Shown here piece after piece: positions 33,191 through 40,874 of a stretch of DNA of 43,607 bases. Source of the DNA: Treponema sp. GTDB lineage: Bacteria > Spirochaetota > Spirochaetia > Treponematales > Treponemataceae. The position numbers and the translations under genes were made by a program. The stretch spans positions 1-43,607 of the forward strand of contig JAFSTK010000094.1 in the NCBI GenBank assembly GCA_017450535.1. Direction: 5' to 3'. The notes beneath the pieces are model-generated. The model searched no databases. It was not told where the DNA came from and worked only from the letters and a program-made list of their open reading frames with translations. Position 1 is the first letter of the stretch; every line of letters starts with the position of its first letter.

Positions 33191-35218
33191 ATGAAAAAGA
33201 AAAAGCTTTTTTTACGACATGTATTTTTGTTGCTTCTTCCTATTGCCTTGTTGGTCTCTTCCTGTAGTCATCCCAGCGGTGTAAACGGAACGGACGGAAT
33301 TGATAACAGTAAGGATGATAATGTGGCTTTGCATGATAACAAAGGGGTAAGTGACAAAGATGAAGTGTCAGGTAAATCTAGCGACCCAGTTATTATAGGA
33401 GATGGTTTTATCCGTGGTTTTGATGCCAGTGCTGTTGATTACGACGAAAAACTTAACGGCACCGTGTTTTACGATAGCAATGGAAACAAAATCGACTTCT
33501 TTAAGATTCTCGCGGCTCATGCATATACGACGGTTCGTCTCCGCATTTTTGTTGACCCTGATAATGCGCCCGTAACGGACAGCTATTGGCAAAAAGGAGA
33601 CGAAGGCTGGAAGTCTGGCAACAATACGCTTGAGCGCACTATTCGTATGGCAACACGTGCAAAAGAGGCCGGTCTCAATGTGCTACTTGATTTCTTCTAC
33701 TCGGATTATTGGGCGGACCCCGGAAAACAAGTCATTCCGGCAAGTTGGCAGAGTATCACCACCGCAGACGCAATGGCGACAAAAGTTTCTGACTATACCA
33801 AAGAGATTTTAACAGCCATGAAAAATGCTGATGTTCTGCCTGCATATGTCCAAGTTGGCAACGAAATTGACAGTGGCATCCTTTTGCATACGGCATATAA
33901 CAATGATACAAAAAAAACGACAGATGCAGAGTCTGCGGTGCAAGGAAAGAGCGGTTCTGAGAATTTCGTCAAATACTTGAAAGCGGGCTGTGATGCGGTT
34001 CGTGCGGTTGCACCAGACACAAAAATCATTTTGCATGTGACAAACCGAAAACCGACGAATATTCTGACTACGGCCGTTTCTTCTCAGCTGAATTATGATA
34101 TCGTTGGACTTTCATTCTATCCGTTTGAAAACAATCACGGTACCATCGCAGATCTCAAAAAGAGCATAGCCACATTTAAGGGCAACTCATATGGAAAACA
34201 AGTGATGGTGACAGAATCCGCTACCTATTTTGCTTATGATGCAGGTTCCTACAGTGACTTGGCAAATGTTGCAAAGCATATGATTGATCCCTCAACCGGT
34301 TCAGTGTACAGCGACATAGAAACGGAGACGGTTAATGGCTCTACACTTATTGTAAAAGGAACGATTAATAATCAGTTTAAGACGCTCCGTCACATTATGG
34401 TGGAAGCGGCGGGCGCAGGGGCTTCTGGCATATTCTATTGGGGCGGCGAGTATCGCGGTCACTGGAAATATGCCTTGTTTGACGGAAACGGCAAAGCTAT
34501 GACAAGCATTGACTGCTTTAACGCAAAAGTGACTATTGGCGATGATACGAGCGGTGGCGGTGAAGAGACAAAAGAAACCATGCAGGCAACATTTGTCTTT
34601 AAGGACTTTACGGCGGAAAAGCTTACCGTCAAATACGGTGGCGATGGTGTTACGACCACAGTTGATGCGACGGTAGCCGCTGACAAAAAAAGCGCGACAC
34701 TTTCTTTGGACGGCTCATATAAAAAGTCCAGCGGATGGATGGATATTGTTTCTCTTCAAGCATATGCGGCCGCATCAGATACAGAGGCACTGAATATTGA
34801 ATTTGATTCAGCATCAAATAATCAAACCGGCGCATGGTTTGAATTTGCTAATGGTGGCACAATTACTATTACCTATAAAAAAGTTGTAACCGGCACGCAA
34901 ATACATTCAGACGCATACACAGCTGATGGCGGAATCAGTCAATTGGTTGCCGCAGACAAGCTGAGCAATCTTTCAATTAAGAGCCTTATAATTGAGGCAA
35001 CTGATTGTAATTGGTCTAACACAAGCGGTGATTGGTGGCTTAGCGCATATACAGATTCATCTTGGAGCGGCGAACAAAAAGTGAATTGGCAAACGAACAC
35101 TTATTATAAAGCAGAAATCACCGATTCTAGTTTCATTTCCGCAATAAAAACAAATGGTTTGTACATTGCAGGCCTAGCCGGAATGACCTGTACGCTAAAA
35201 GTCTCGTACACGCAATAA
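33191..35218 (+). CDS. lipoprotein GH53 endo-beta-1,4-galactanase
   Basis: The 675-residue enzyme is lipidated at C25 (VSSC), so it is membrane-anchored, unlike the first GH53. After an acidic, asparagine-rich linker the GH53 domain starts at GFIRGFDASAVDYDEKLNG and shows LDFFYSDYWADPGKQ, VQVGNEIDSG (acid/base E225) and MVTESATYF (nucleophile E342). A downstream beta-module (METMQATFVFKDFTAEKLTVKYGG) and a final beta-domain (about 575-675) follow. ATG 33191 has GGAGG seven bases upstream. Surface display could let it cut polymer before the soluble enzyme finishes the products. It ends the operon. Confidence 0.92.
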   Translation: MKKKKLFLRHVFLLLLPIALLVSSCSHPSGVNGTDGIDNSKDDNVALHDNKGVSDKDEVSGKSSDPVIIGDGFIRGFDASAVDYDEKLNGTVFYDSNGNKIDFFKILAAHAYTTVRLRIFVDPDNAPVTDSYWQKGDEGWKSGNNTLERTIRMATRAKEAGLNVLLDFFYSDYWADPGKQVIPASWQSITTADAMATKVSDYTKEILTAMKNADVLPAYVQVGNEIDSGILLHTAYNNDTKKTTDAESAVQGKSGSENFVKYLKAGCDAVRAVAPDTKIILHVTNRKPTNILTTAVSSQLNYDIVGLSFYPFENNHGTIADLKKSIATFKGNSYGKQVMVTESATYFAYDAGSYSDLANVAKHMIDPSTGSVYSDIETETVNGSTLIVKGTINNQFKTLRHIMVEAAGAGASGIFYWGGEYRGHWKYALFDGNGKAMTSIDCFNAKVTIGDDTSGGGEETKETMQATFVFKDFTAEKLTVKYGGDGVTTTVDATVAADKKSATLSLDGSYKKSSGWMDIVSLQAYAAASDTEALNIEFDSASNNQTGAWFEFANGGTITITYKKVVTGTQIHSDAYTADGGISQLVAADKLSNLSIKSLIIEATDCNWSNTSGDWWLSAYTDSSWSGEQKVNWQTNTYYKAEITDSSFISAIKTNGLYIAGLAGMTCTLKVSYTQ

Positions 35219-35226
35219 GTTGGCAG

Positions 35227-35257
35227 ATGGCTTCTCTCTTACGGAAGCCATTTTTTT
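35227..35257 (+). terminator. intrinsic terminator of the galactan operon
   Basis: ATGGCTTC (35227-35234) and GAAGCCAT (35244-35251) form a perfect 8-bp stem followed by a run of seven T. It closes the roughly 15-kb transcript that begins at lacI. Confidence 0.9.
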
Positions 35258-35297
35258 GTTTTTTTAGAAAAAAAAACAAAAATTTTGAAGAATTCAT

Positions 35298-35374
35298 TTG
35301 ACAAAATGCGCAATCGGTTGCACAATAGAAGTACAGTTTGATCAATCGGTTGCGCAAACTGCTTGCTTTGGAGG
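35298..35374 (+). promoter_or_regulatory. third regulon promoter with two LacI-family operators
   Basis: TTGACA (35298-35303) and CACAAT (35321-35326) are 17 bases apart with GCAATCGGTTGC (35310-35321) in the spacer. A second copy, TCAATCGGTTGC (35342-35353), lies downstream of the transcription start. Both differ from the galT operator by C-to-T in the left half. Unlike the other two promoters this one has an untranslated leader and a GGAGG site (35370-35374), five bases before ATG 35380. Confidence 0.82.
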
Positions 35375-35379
35375 CATAT

Positions 35380-36525
35380 ATGAAAAAATTTGGGAAACTT
35401 TTATCAGCAGTCCTGGGGATTGCATTGGTATTGTCGTTTGCTGGTTGTTCAAGTGATGACGATAATAATTCTGGCGGCTTTAGTGCCCCTTCAGGAGGAG
35501 TTCCTCAAGTTGCAGAGGGAACGATGAATCTTTCATTGTCTTTTGCTGAGGCGATGAACGCAAAGACAGTTGAAGTATTGTATTATCCCGGCGACGGTGA
35601 CGCTGCTAATGGTGAGACAAAAACTGCGACAGTAACAAATAACGTTGCTACTGTAACACTTTCTAAAAATTATAAGAATTCGCACGATTGGTTCAACGCA
35701 AAAATCACTGTAAAAACAGCAGATGATACCAATATATCAAATAACATCAAGTTGACTTCTTCGAATACAGATTTTGGTGGTGATTGTGATAAAGCTTGGT
35801 TCAAGTATGAAGAGAAGGGAACGCTGGCTGTTACGTGCTCTGCAAAACCTGCCGCTACGGCAGAAACCATGACTCTTGCATTTACTTTTGCAGAAGCTCT
35901 TAATGCAAAAAGCATTGAAGTTTTGTACTACAAAGGCGATTGCGACAGCAGCACAGGAAAAACTGAAACCGCAGAGATTGCTAACAATAAGGCATCGGTT
36001 ACCCTTTCAAATGCTTATGTAAATACCAGCGGATGGTTCAATGCAAAAATTACAGTGAAAGATGCATCAGCAGATATATCTGAGAATGTTAAGCTTTCTG
36101 TTTCAACAGAGGATGCAACAGCTTATCAGTTTGGTGGAGATTGTGCTAAATCTTGGTTTACATTTACGAAAGATGGTACTTTGACGGTCAATGTTGTAAA
36201 AAAAGAAGACAGCACTCCTGCATCAGGAACAACTTTGTTTTCAGAAAATGTGACAGGCGATGCAGTAAAGGAGCTTTTATCTGCGACAGCATTGGATTCA
36301 TACACTAATGGCACTATTACAGTTTCTGGCGTTTGGGTTTCAGGTAATGCAGCTCCTGGAATTTTCGTAGATGGTGAGTGGAAAATTGGTCTGTGGAATG
36401 ACAGTGCCAATGCACATACACAATCATTCTCTGTTGCAGATTTAAAAGGAAAAACACTTGGTATCAATATGTATGGTGATACAACTTATACAATAACTGT
36501 TACTTATACACCGGCTACTGAGTAG
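35380..36525 (+). CDS. lipoprotein with two repeated beta-modules, member of the galactan regulon
   Basis: The 381-residue lipoprotein is lipidated at C23 (FAGC). After an acidic linker come two copies of a roughly 110-residue module. Each starts (M)(N/T)L-x-F-x-FAEA-NAK, continues EVLYY-x-GD, then VTLS-x-x-Y-x-N and WFNAKITVK, and ends FGGDC-K-WF. Cysteine occurs at the matching GGDC place in both, plus once near the second YKGDCD. A third, different beta-domain ends the protein. It has its own operator-controlled promoter, which ties it to galactan use. A surface glycan-binding role is inferred. ATG 35380 is fixed by the GGAGG site. Confidence 0.8.
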   Translation: MKKFGKLLSAVLGIALVLSFAGCSSDDDNNSGGFSAPSGGVPQVAEGTMNLSLSFAEAMNAKTVEVLYYPGDGDAANGETKTATVTNNVATVTLSKNYKNSHDWFNAKITVKTADDTNISNNIKLTSSNTDFGGDCDKAWFKYEEKGTLAVTCSAKPAATAETMTLAFTFAEALNAKSIEVLYYKGDCDSSTGKTETAEIANNKASVTLSNAYVNTSGWFNAKITVKDASADISENVKLSVSTEDATAYQFGGDCAKSWFTFTKDGTLTVNVVKKEDSTPASGTTLFSENVTGDAVKELLSATALDSYTNGTITVSGVWVSGNAAPGIFVDGEWKIGLWNDSANAHTQSFSVADLKGKTLGINMYGDTTYTITVTYTPATE

Positions 36526-36548
36526 TTCTTTTTAATCTAACCTCATTC

Positions 36549-36584
36549 GGTCGTCATGCCCCGCGCATGGCGACCATTTTTTTT
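36549..36584 (+). terminator. intrinsic terminator after the repeat-module lipoprotein
   Basis: GGTCGTCATGC (36549-36559) pairs with GCATGGCGACC (36565-36575) with one G-T pair, then a run of eight T (36577-36584). Confidence 0.9.
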
Positions 36585-36683
36585 CGCTTCGTTTTCGCAC
36601 GTCCGTTCTCGCTCCCTTGAACAACAATAAAAAATTTGTTACGCTTATAATGTCGATTTTTTGATTGTGGTCGAAAGTCGATT

Positions 36684-36886
36684 CTCTGGAGAGCCTCTAT
36701 CAACCAGATAGAGCACCGAAGGTTTAACGGGAAATCCTACGGATTTCCCAGACGAGTTTTGAGTTTCGTATCGCGAAAACTCCAAACTCGCAGGATATAA
36801 TGCTGTCCTACGAGTTTGCGAAGCAAACTCGCTGGGGATAAATCCTACGGATTTATCCCCATATCTCAGGTAAAACGGACAGGGCA
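36684..36886 (+). promoter_or_regulatory. glycine riboswitch aptamer with an expanded P3 arm
   Basis: Conserved glycine-riboswitch blocks appear in order: CTCTGGAGAG (36684-36693), the P2 hairpin CTCTATC/GATAGAG (36695-36713), CACCGAAGG (36714-36722), and CTCAGGTAAAACGGACAG (36865-36882). In ordinary aptamers a short arm joins the last two blocks. Here it is about 140 bases with four or five perfect hairpins: GGGAAATCC-TAC-GGATTTCCC (36729-36749), a long imperfect stem (36753-36790), AGGA/TCCT (36792-36809), CGAGTTTGC-GAA-GCAAACTCG (36811-36831), and GGGGATAAATCC-TAC-GGATTTATCCCC (36834-36860). It precedes a sodium:alanine/glycine symporter, a usual target of this riboswitch. Confidence 0.85.
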
Positions 36887-36906
36887 TCAAAAAAGTGTTC
36901 TAACCA

Positions 36907-36970
36907 CTCTGGAGAGTTGTATGGTCAGCAAGGCTGGTCCTGCAACTCTATTTTTATTTTAAAGGACAGA
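36907..36970 (+). promoter_or_regulatory. expression platform with a second, degenerate aptamer unit
   Basis: A second CTCTGGAGAG (36907-36916) and a second AAAGGACAG (36961-36969) flank a stem GAGTTG/CAACTC (36914-36948) followed by TATTTTTATTTT, which looks like an intrinsic terminator. The CACCGAAGG and CTCAGG blocks are absent between them. The AAAGGA part of the 3' block also serves as the ribosome binding site of the symporter gene. It resembles the ghost aptamers known next to singlet glycine riboswitches, fused here to a terminator and the translation start. Confidence 0.6.
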
Positions 36971-36973
36971 ACC

Positions 36974-38404
36974 ATGTTTGATTCTATTCTTAATGCCATC
37001 GACGATGTAGTTTGGGGGATTCCTACAATCGTTCTTATCTTGGCAACAGGCTTAGTCCTGACTATCCGCGCACGCGGTCTTCAATTCACCAAGCTCGGTC
37101 GGGCTTTCAAATCAATTTTTAAGGAAAACGAAGGTCACGGCGAACTTTCTGGTTTCTCTGCTCTTTGTACGGCTCTTTCTGCCACTATCGGTACGGGAAA
37201 CATCGTTGGTGTAGCTACGGCTATCGCTGCTGGCGGTCCGGGCGCATTGTTCTGGATGTGGATTGCGGCAATTTTGGGAACAGCGACAAAGTTCTCTGAA
37301 TGTATGCTCGCTATCAAATATCGTGAGGTAAAAGAAGACCACGTTCTGGGCGGTCCGTTCTATACTATTGAAAAAGGTATGGGTAAAAAATGGAAGTGGC
37401 TCGCAATCCTGTTCGCAATCTTCGGCGTATTGGCAGGTTTGCTTGGCATCGGTACGATGACTCAGATTAACGGTATCACTTCCGCTGTGAACATGGCATT
37501 TGACCCGACTTCAAGCCACATCGCATTTAAGATTGGCGAGACTTCATACACATGGGCAACTGTTATCGGCGGCATCGTCGTTACTGTTTGCGCGGCATTG
37601 GTTATCCTTGGCGGTCTCAAACGCATTTCTAAGGTTGCGGAAAAAATCGTTCCGGCAATGGCAATCATCTACGTGTTCCTCGGTCTGTCTGTTATCATTA
37701 TGAACGCAACCCGCATTCCGGCAGCATTTGTCCTGATTTTCAAGTCTGCATTCGGCTTTAAGGCAATCGCAGGCGGCGCAATCGGTTGGACTCTCAAGCA
37801 GATTACTGACTCAATGCAGAAAGGTATCGCACGTGGTATCTTCTCAAATGAGGCTGGCTTGGGTTCTGCTCCTATCGCTGCGGCTCCGGTACAGACAAAT
37901 GAGCCGGTAGAGCAGGGCTTGGTCAACATGACTGGTACCGTTATCGACACTTTGATTGTTTGTACGATGACTGGTTTGTCAATCGTTCTTGCGCTTACCA
38001 ATCCTGACTTCTTCGCACAGTATCAGCAGGCTGGCTGGAAAGGTGTTGAGCTTACGGCAAACGCGCTTTCATTCGACTTGGGCGGCGACGGCGTTTCTGT
38101 TCAGTTCTTGCTCATGCTCTGTCTGGCGTTCTTTGCATTCACCACAATTTTGGGCTGGGACTACTACTCAGAAAAATGTCTTGAATACATCACCAACGGC
38201 AGAATGAAGCTCGTCTTTATCTACCGCTTGATTTACATTCTCGCAATTGCAATCGGTCCGTACTTCACGGTAAACGCAGTCTTTACGATTGCCGACATCA
38301 CAAACGGCTTGATGGCAATTCCGAACTGTATTTCATTGATTGTCCTCAGCGGCATCGTCGCAGAAGAAACCAAGACATACTTCAACAAATATCCATCACT
38401 GTAA
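36974..38404 (+). CDS. sodium:alanine/glycine symporter (AgcS family)
   Basis: The 476-residue integral membrane protein takes up alanine or glycine with sodium. Family features are LATGLVLTIRARGLQFTKLG near the N-terminus, the highly conserved ALSATIGTGNIVGVATAIAAGGPGALFWMW, GIARGIFSNEAGLGSAPIAAA and FAFTTILGWDYYSEKC. About ten or eleven transmembrane helices are visible. ATG 36974 has AAAGGA seven bases upstream, which also belongs to the riboswitch platform; an earlier in-frame start at 36917 lies in the terminator stem and is rejected. Glycine riboswitch control suggests glycine as a substrate. Confidence 0.94.
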   Translation: MFDSILNAIDDVVWGIPTIVLILATGLVLTIRARGLQFTKLGRAFKSIFKENEGHGELSGFSALCTALSATIGTGNIVGVATAIAAGGPGALFWMWIAAILGTATKFSECMLAIKYREVKEDHVLGGPFYTIEKGMGKKWKWLAILFAIFGVLAGLLGIGTMTQINGITSAVNMAFDPTSSHIAFKIGETSYTWATVIGGIVVTVCAALVILGGLKRISKVAEKIVPAMAIIYVFLGLSVIIMNATRIPAAFVLIFKSAFGFKAIAGGAIGWTLKQITDSMQKGIARGIFSNEAGLGSAPIAAAPVQTNEPVEQGLVNMTGTVIDTLIVCTMTGLSIVLALTNPDFFAQYQQAGWKGVELTANALSFDLGGDGVSVQFLLMLCLAFFAFTTILGWDYYSEKCLEYITNGRMKLVFIYRLIYILAIAIGPYFTVNAVFTIADITNGLMAIPNCISLIVLSGIVAEETKTYFNKYPSL

Positions 38405-38409
38405 TATGT

Positions 38410-38479
38410 AGGGGGCGAGCCCGCCCCCTGGTCGGCACTTCGTTGCCTCCACACCCCCACCAGCGGGGTGTTTTTTTTT
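38410..38479 (+). terminator. GC hairpin and intrinsic terminator after the symporter gene
   Basis: AGGGGGCG-AGCC-CGCCCCCT (38410-38429) is followed by CACCCC (38452-38457) pairing with GGGGTG (38465-38470) and a run of nine T (38471-38479). The second is a good intrinsic terminator. Confidence 0.85.
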
Positions 38480-38520
38480 GCTTTTCAACCCCGCAACGCC
38501 CCTGTAACCTCTCGCACGGT

Positions 38521-38565
38521 TTGACCATATTCGCGCCAATTGCTATTATAATAGTACAAGGTGGA
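38521..38565 (+). promoter_or_regulatory. promoter and ribosome binding site of uppP
   Basis: TTGACC (38521-38526) and TATTAT (38544-38549) have a 17-base spacer; an overlapping TATAAT (38547-38552) would give 20. AAGGTGGA (38558-38565) lies six bases before ATG 38572. Confidence 0.6.
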
Positions 38566-38571
38566 AAAAGT

Positions 38572-39456
38572 ATGACTATTTTACAAAGCGTTGTTTTAGG
38601 TTTGGTTCAGGGCGTGGCGGAATTTTTGCCCGTTTCTTCCAGTGGTCATTTAGCGGTATTACAGCATTTGTTTGGATTGGATGAAGTGCCGCTTTTGTTC
38701 GATGTCATGTTGCATTTGGCTACACTTCTGGCGGTCGTCATTTATTTCAGAAAAGTAATTGGCCGCCTGTTTATGATTCTCTTCCGTGCAATTGGTCAGA
38801 AAGGCGAGCCGATGAATTCCGAGCCGATTACTGACGCAAAGATTGCTACGCTTGCTCCCAACGAGCAGGCCGGACGCTACACCATCATCATGATTATTAT
38901 GACGACGATGGTAACTGGCGCGATTGGCATGGTGACGAGCAAACTGATTAAGAATATTTCGCTCACACACATCTGCATCGGCTTTTTGGTAACGGCGGGG
39001 TTGCTCATCGCCTCATCAGTGATTGACAAGATTCGCTGTCTGCATCGTGCGGCGATGAACGGTGTTTCTGGCGACCGCCACTTGACGGGCATCAGATGGT
39101 GGCAGGCGCTTATTATTGGTTTTGCGCAGGGCGTGGGAACATTGCCCGGTATCAGCCGCAGCGGTTCAACGATTGCGGGCGCATTGTTCAGCGGAGTGGA
39201 TCGCCGCACCGCCGGAGATTATTCTTTTATCGTTTCAATTCCCGCCATTTTGGGCGCATTCATTCTGGAAATAAAAGACTTGGACGCTGTTGCAGGAACA
39301 ATTGGTGTGTTGCCTGTGGTCGCAGGCTGTCTGGCGGCATTTGTTTCCGGCTACCTTGCGCTTTCATGGCTCATGGGTATTATCCGCCGTGGTCATTTGG
39401 AATGGTTTGCCGCATATCTGATTCCGCTTGGTGTGGTCGGACTGATTTTCTTCTAA
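38572..39456 (+). CDS. uppP: undecaprenyl-diphosphatase (BacA/UppP)
   Basis: The 294-residue membrane enzyme recycles undecaprenyl pyrophosphate to the monophosphate carrier used for peptidoglycan synthesis and can confer bacitracin resistance. Its two signature motifs are present: QGVAEFLPVSSSGHL near residues 14-28 (with E17 and H27) and GVGTLPGISRSGSTI near the centre. It is slightly longer than the E. coli protein because of a hydrophilic stretch (about residues 80-100, GQKGEPMNSEPITDAK) between helices. ATG 38572 is supported by AAGGTGGA. A MATE exporter gene starts 20 bases downstream. Confidence 0.95.
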   Translation: MTILQSVVLGLVQGVAEFLPVSSSGHLAVLQHLFGLDEVPLLFDVMLHLATLLAVVIYFRKVIGRLFMILFRAIGQKGEPMNSEPITDAKIATLAPNEQAGRYTIIMIIMTTMVTGAIGMVTSKLIKNISLTHICIGFLVTAGLLIASSVIDKIRCLHRAAMNGVSGDRHLTGIRWWQALIIGFAQGVGTLPGISRSGSTIAGALFSGVDRRTAGDYSFIVSIPAILGAFILEIKDLDAVAGTIGVLPVVAGCLAAFVSGYLALSWLMGIIRRGHLEWFAAYLIPLGVVGLIFF

Positions 39457-39476
39457 GTTGATACTTCTGGTAGCCC

Positions 39477-40838
39477 ATGCAGTCAAAAAATCAAATTGAT
39501 ATGCTTTCCGGCTCGCTGCTGGATAAAATCTGCTTGTTTGCCTTACCCTTGGCGGCAAGCAGTATTTTGCAGCAGTTATTCAATTCTGCCGACGTGGCAG
39601 TGGTAGGACGATTTGCGAGCAGTCAGGCTTTGGCGGCGGTCGGTTCTACCAGTTCAACAATCAATCTTCTAATCAATTTATTCGTTGGTTTAAGCGTGGG
39701 CGCAAATGTGGTCATCGCGCAGTTCATCGGTCAGAATAAACCGCGCAGAATCCACGAGGCTGTGCACACGGTCATTTCCATTGCGCTGGTGAGCGGTTTT
39801 TTCTTGGTAGTGGTCGGTCAGTTCGCCGCGCGCCCCATCCTTACGCTTATGAACACGCCCGACGATGTGATTGAAATGTCGGTGCTGTATCTGCGTCTCT
39901 ATTTTTTGGGTATGCCGTTTATCATGCTTTACAATTTTGGCTCGGCGATTTTGCGCTCCAAAGGTGACAGCAAGCGGCCGCTCTACTGCCTTACACTTGC
40001 GGGCGTGATAAATCTGCTCTTGAATCTGCTTTTGGTGATTGTGTTCAAATTGGGCGTGGCAGGCGTTGCGATTGCGACAGTGGTTTCAAATGTGGTGAGC
40101 TCCGGACTGATTGTGTCGTTCTTGCTCCATGAAGACGCGCCTTTCAAACTGAATCTGCGAGAGCTTTCGCTGAAAAAAGAATACATTATCCGCGTGGTGA
40201 GAATTGGTGCGCCCGCTGGTTTACAAGGCATGGTCTTTTCATTTTCCAATGTGTGCATCCAGAGCGCAATCAATTCGTTTGGCTCCGATTGTGTTGCGGG
40301 AAGTGCGGCGGCGAATAATTTTGAGGCGTTCGCATTTTTTACCGTAAGCGCGTTTACTCAAGCCTGTGTCACTTTTACGAGCCAAAACTATGGCGCGCAT
40401 AAATTTGACCGTTGCCGCCGCGTGTTCAGAATCAGTTTGATTTGTGGCATTGTCTCCAATATGACGATGGTGGGCTTGTTCCTCTTGTTCCGGGTGCCGC
40501 TCCTTTCACTTTATTCCACAAATGCGCAGGTAATACAGTTCGGACTAATTCGTATGCTTCATGCGCTTCCGTTTGATTTTATCATGTGCGGCTACGAAGT
40601 GAGCGCGGGTGCGTTGCGTGGTATGGGACATTCTATGCTGCCCGCTGTGATAACGATTTTTGGCACTTGTGTGTTCCGCTTGCTCTGGGTGTTCACGATT
40701 TTTACCCAGTGGCGCAGTTTTGAAATGCTTATCAGTGTGTATCCTGCCAGTTGGACGCTTACGGCCGTTTTTATGCTGACGGTGTATTTTTTTGTACGAC
40801 GACGAGAATTTGCGTCTGCACAATCGAAAAATCTCTAA
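39477..40838 (+). CDS. MATE-family multidrug efflux protein
   Basis: The 453-residue protein has twelve predicted transmembrane helices in two homologous halves. MATE landmarks include LPLAASSILQQLFNSADVAV in helix 1, VGLSVGANVVIAQFIGQNK and, in the second half, AAANNFEAFAFFTVSAFTQACVTFTSQNYGA. Such proteins export cationic drugs or metabolites using sodium or proton gradients. The substrate cannot be told. It is 20 bases after uppP and probably co-transcribed; no clear ribosome binding site is seen before ATG 39477. Confidence 0.92.
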   Translation: MQSKNQIDMLSGSLLDKICLFALPLAASSILQQLFNSADVAVVGRFASSQALAAVGSTSSTINLLINLFVGLSVGANVVIAQFIGQNKPRRIHEAVHTVISIALVSGFFLVVVGQFAARPILTLMNTPDDVIEMSVLYLRLYFLGMPFIMLYNFGSAILRSKGDSKRPLYCLTLAGVINLLLNLLLVIVFKLGVAGVAIATVVSNVVSSGLIVSFLLHEDAPFKLNLRELSLKKEYIIRVVRIGAPAGLQGMVFSFSNVCIQSAINSFGSDCVAGSAAANNFEAFAFFTVSAFTQACVTFTSQNYGAHKFDRCRRVFRISLICGIVSNMTMVGLFLLFRVPLLSLYSTNAQVIQFGLIRMLHALPFDFIMCGYEVSAGALRGMGHSMLPAVITIFGTCVFRLLWVFTIFTQWRSFEMLISVYPASWTLTAVFMLTVYFFVRRREFASAQSKNL

Positions 40839-40874
40839 ACTTTTCCTCAAACTTGCCGATACGATGCCGATACT

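Noticed and set aside
36907-36969. Complete tandem glycine riboswitch
   Set aside because: The second unit lacks CACCGAAGG and CTCAGG, so it cannot be a functional second aptamer.
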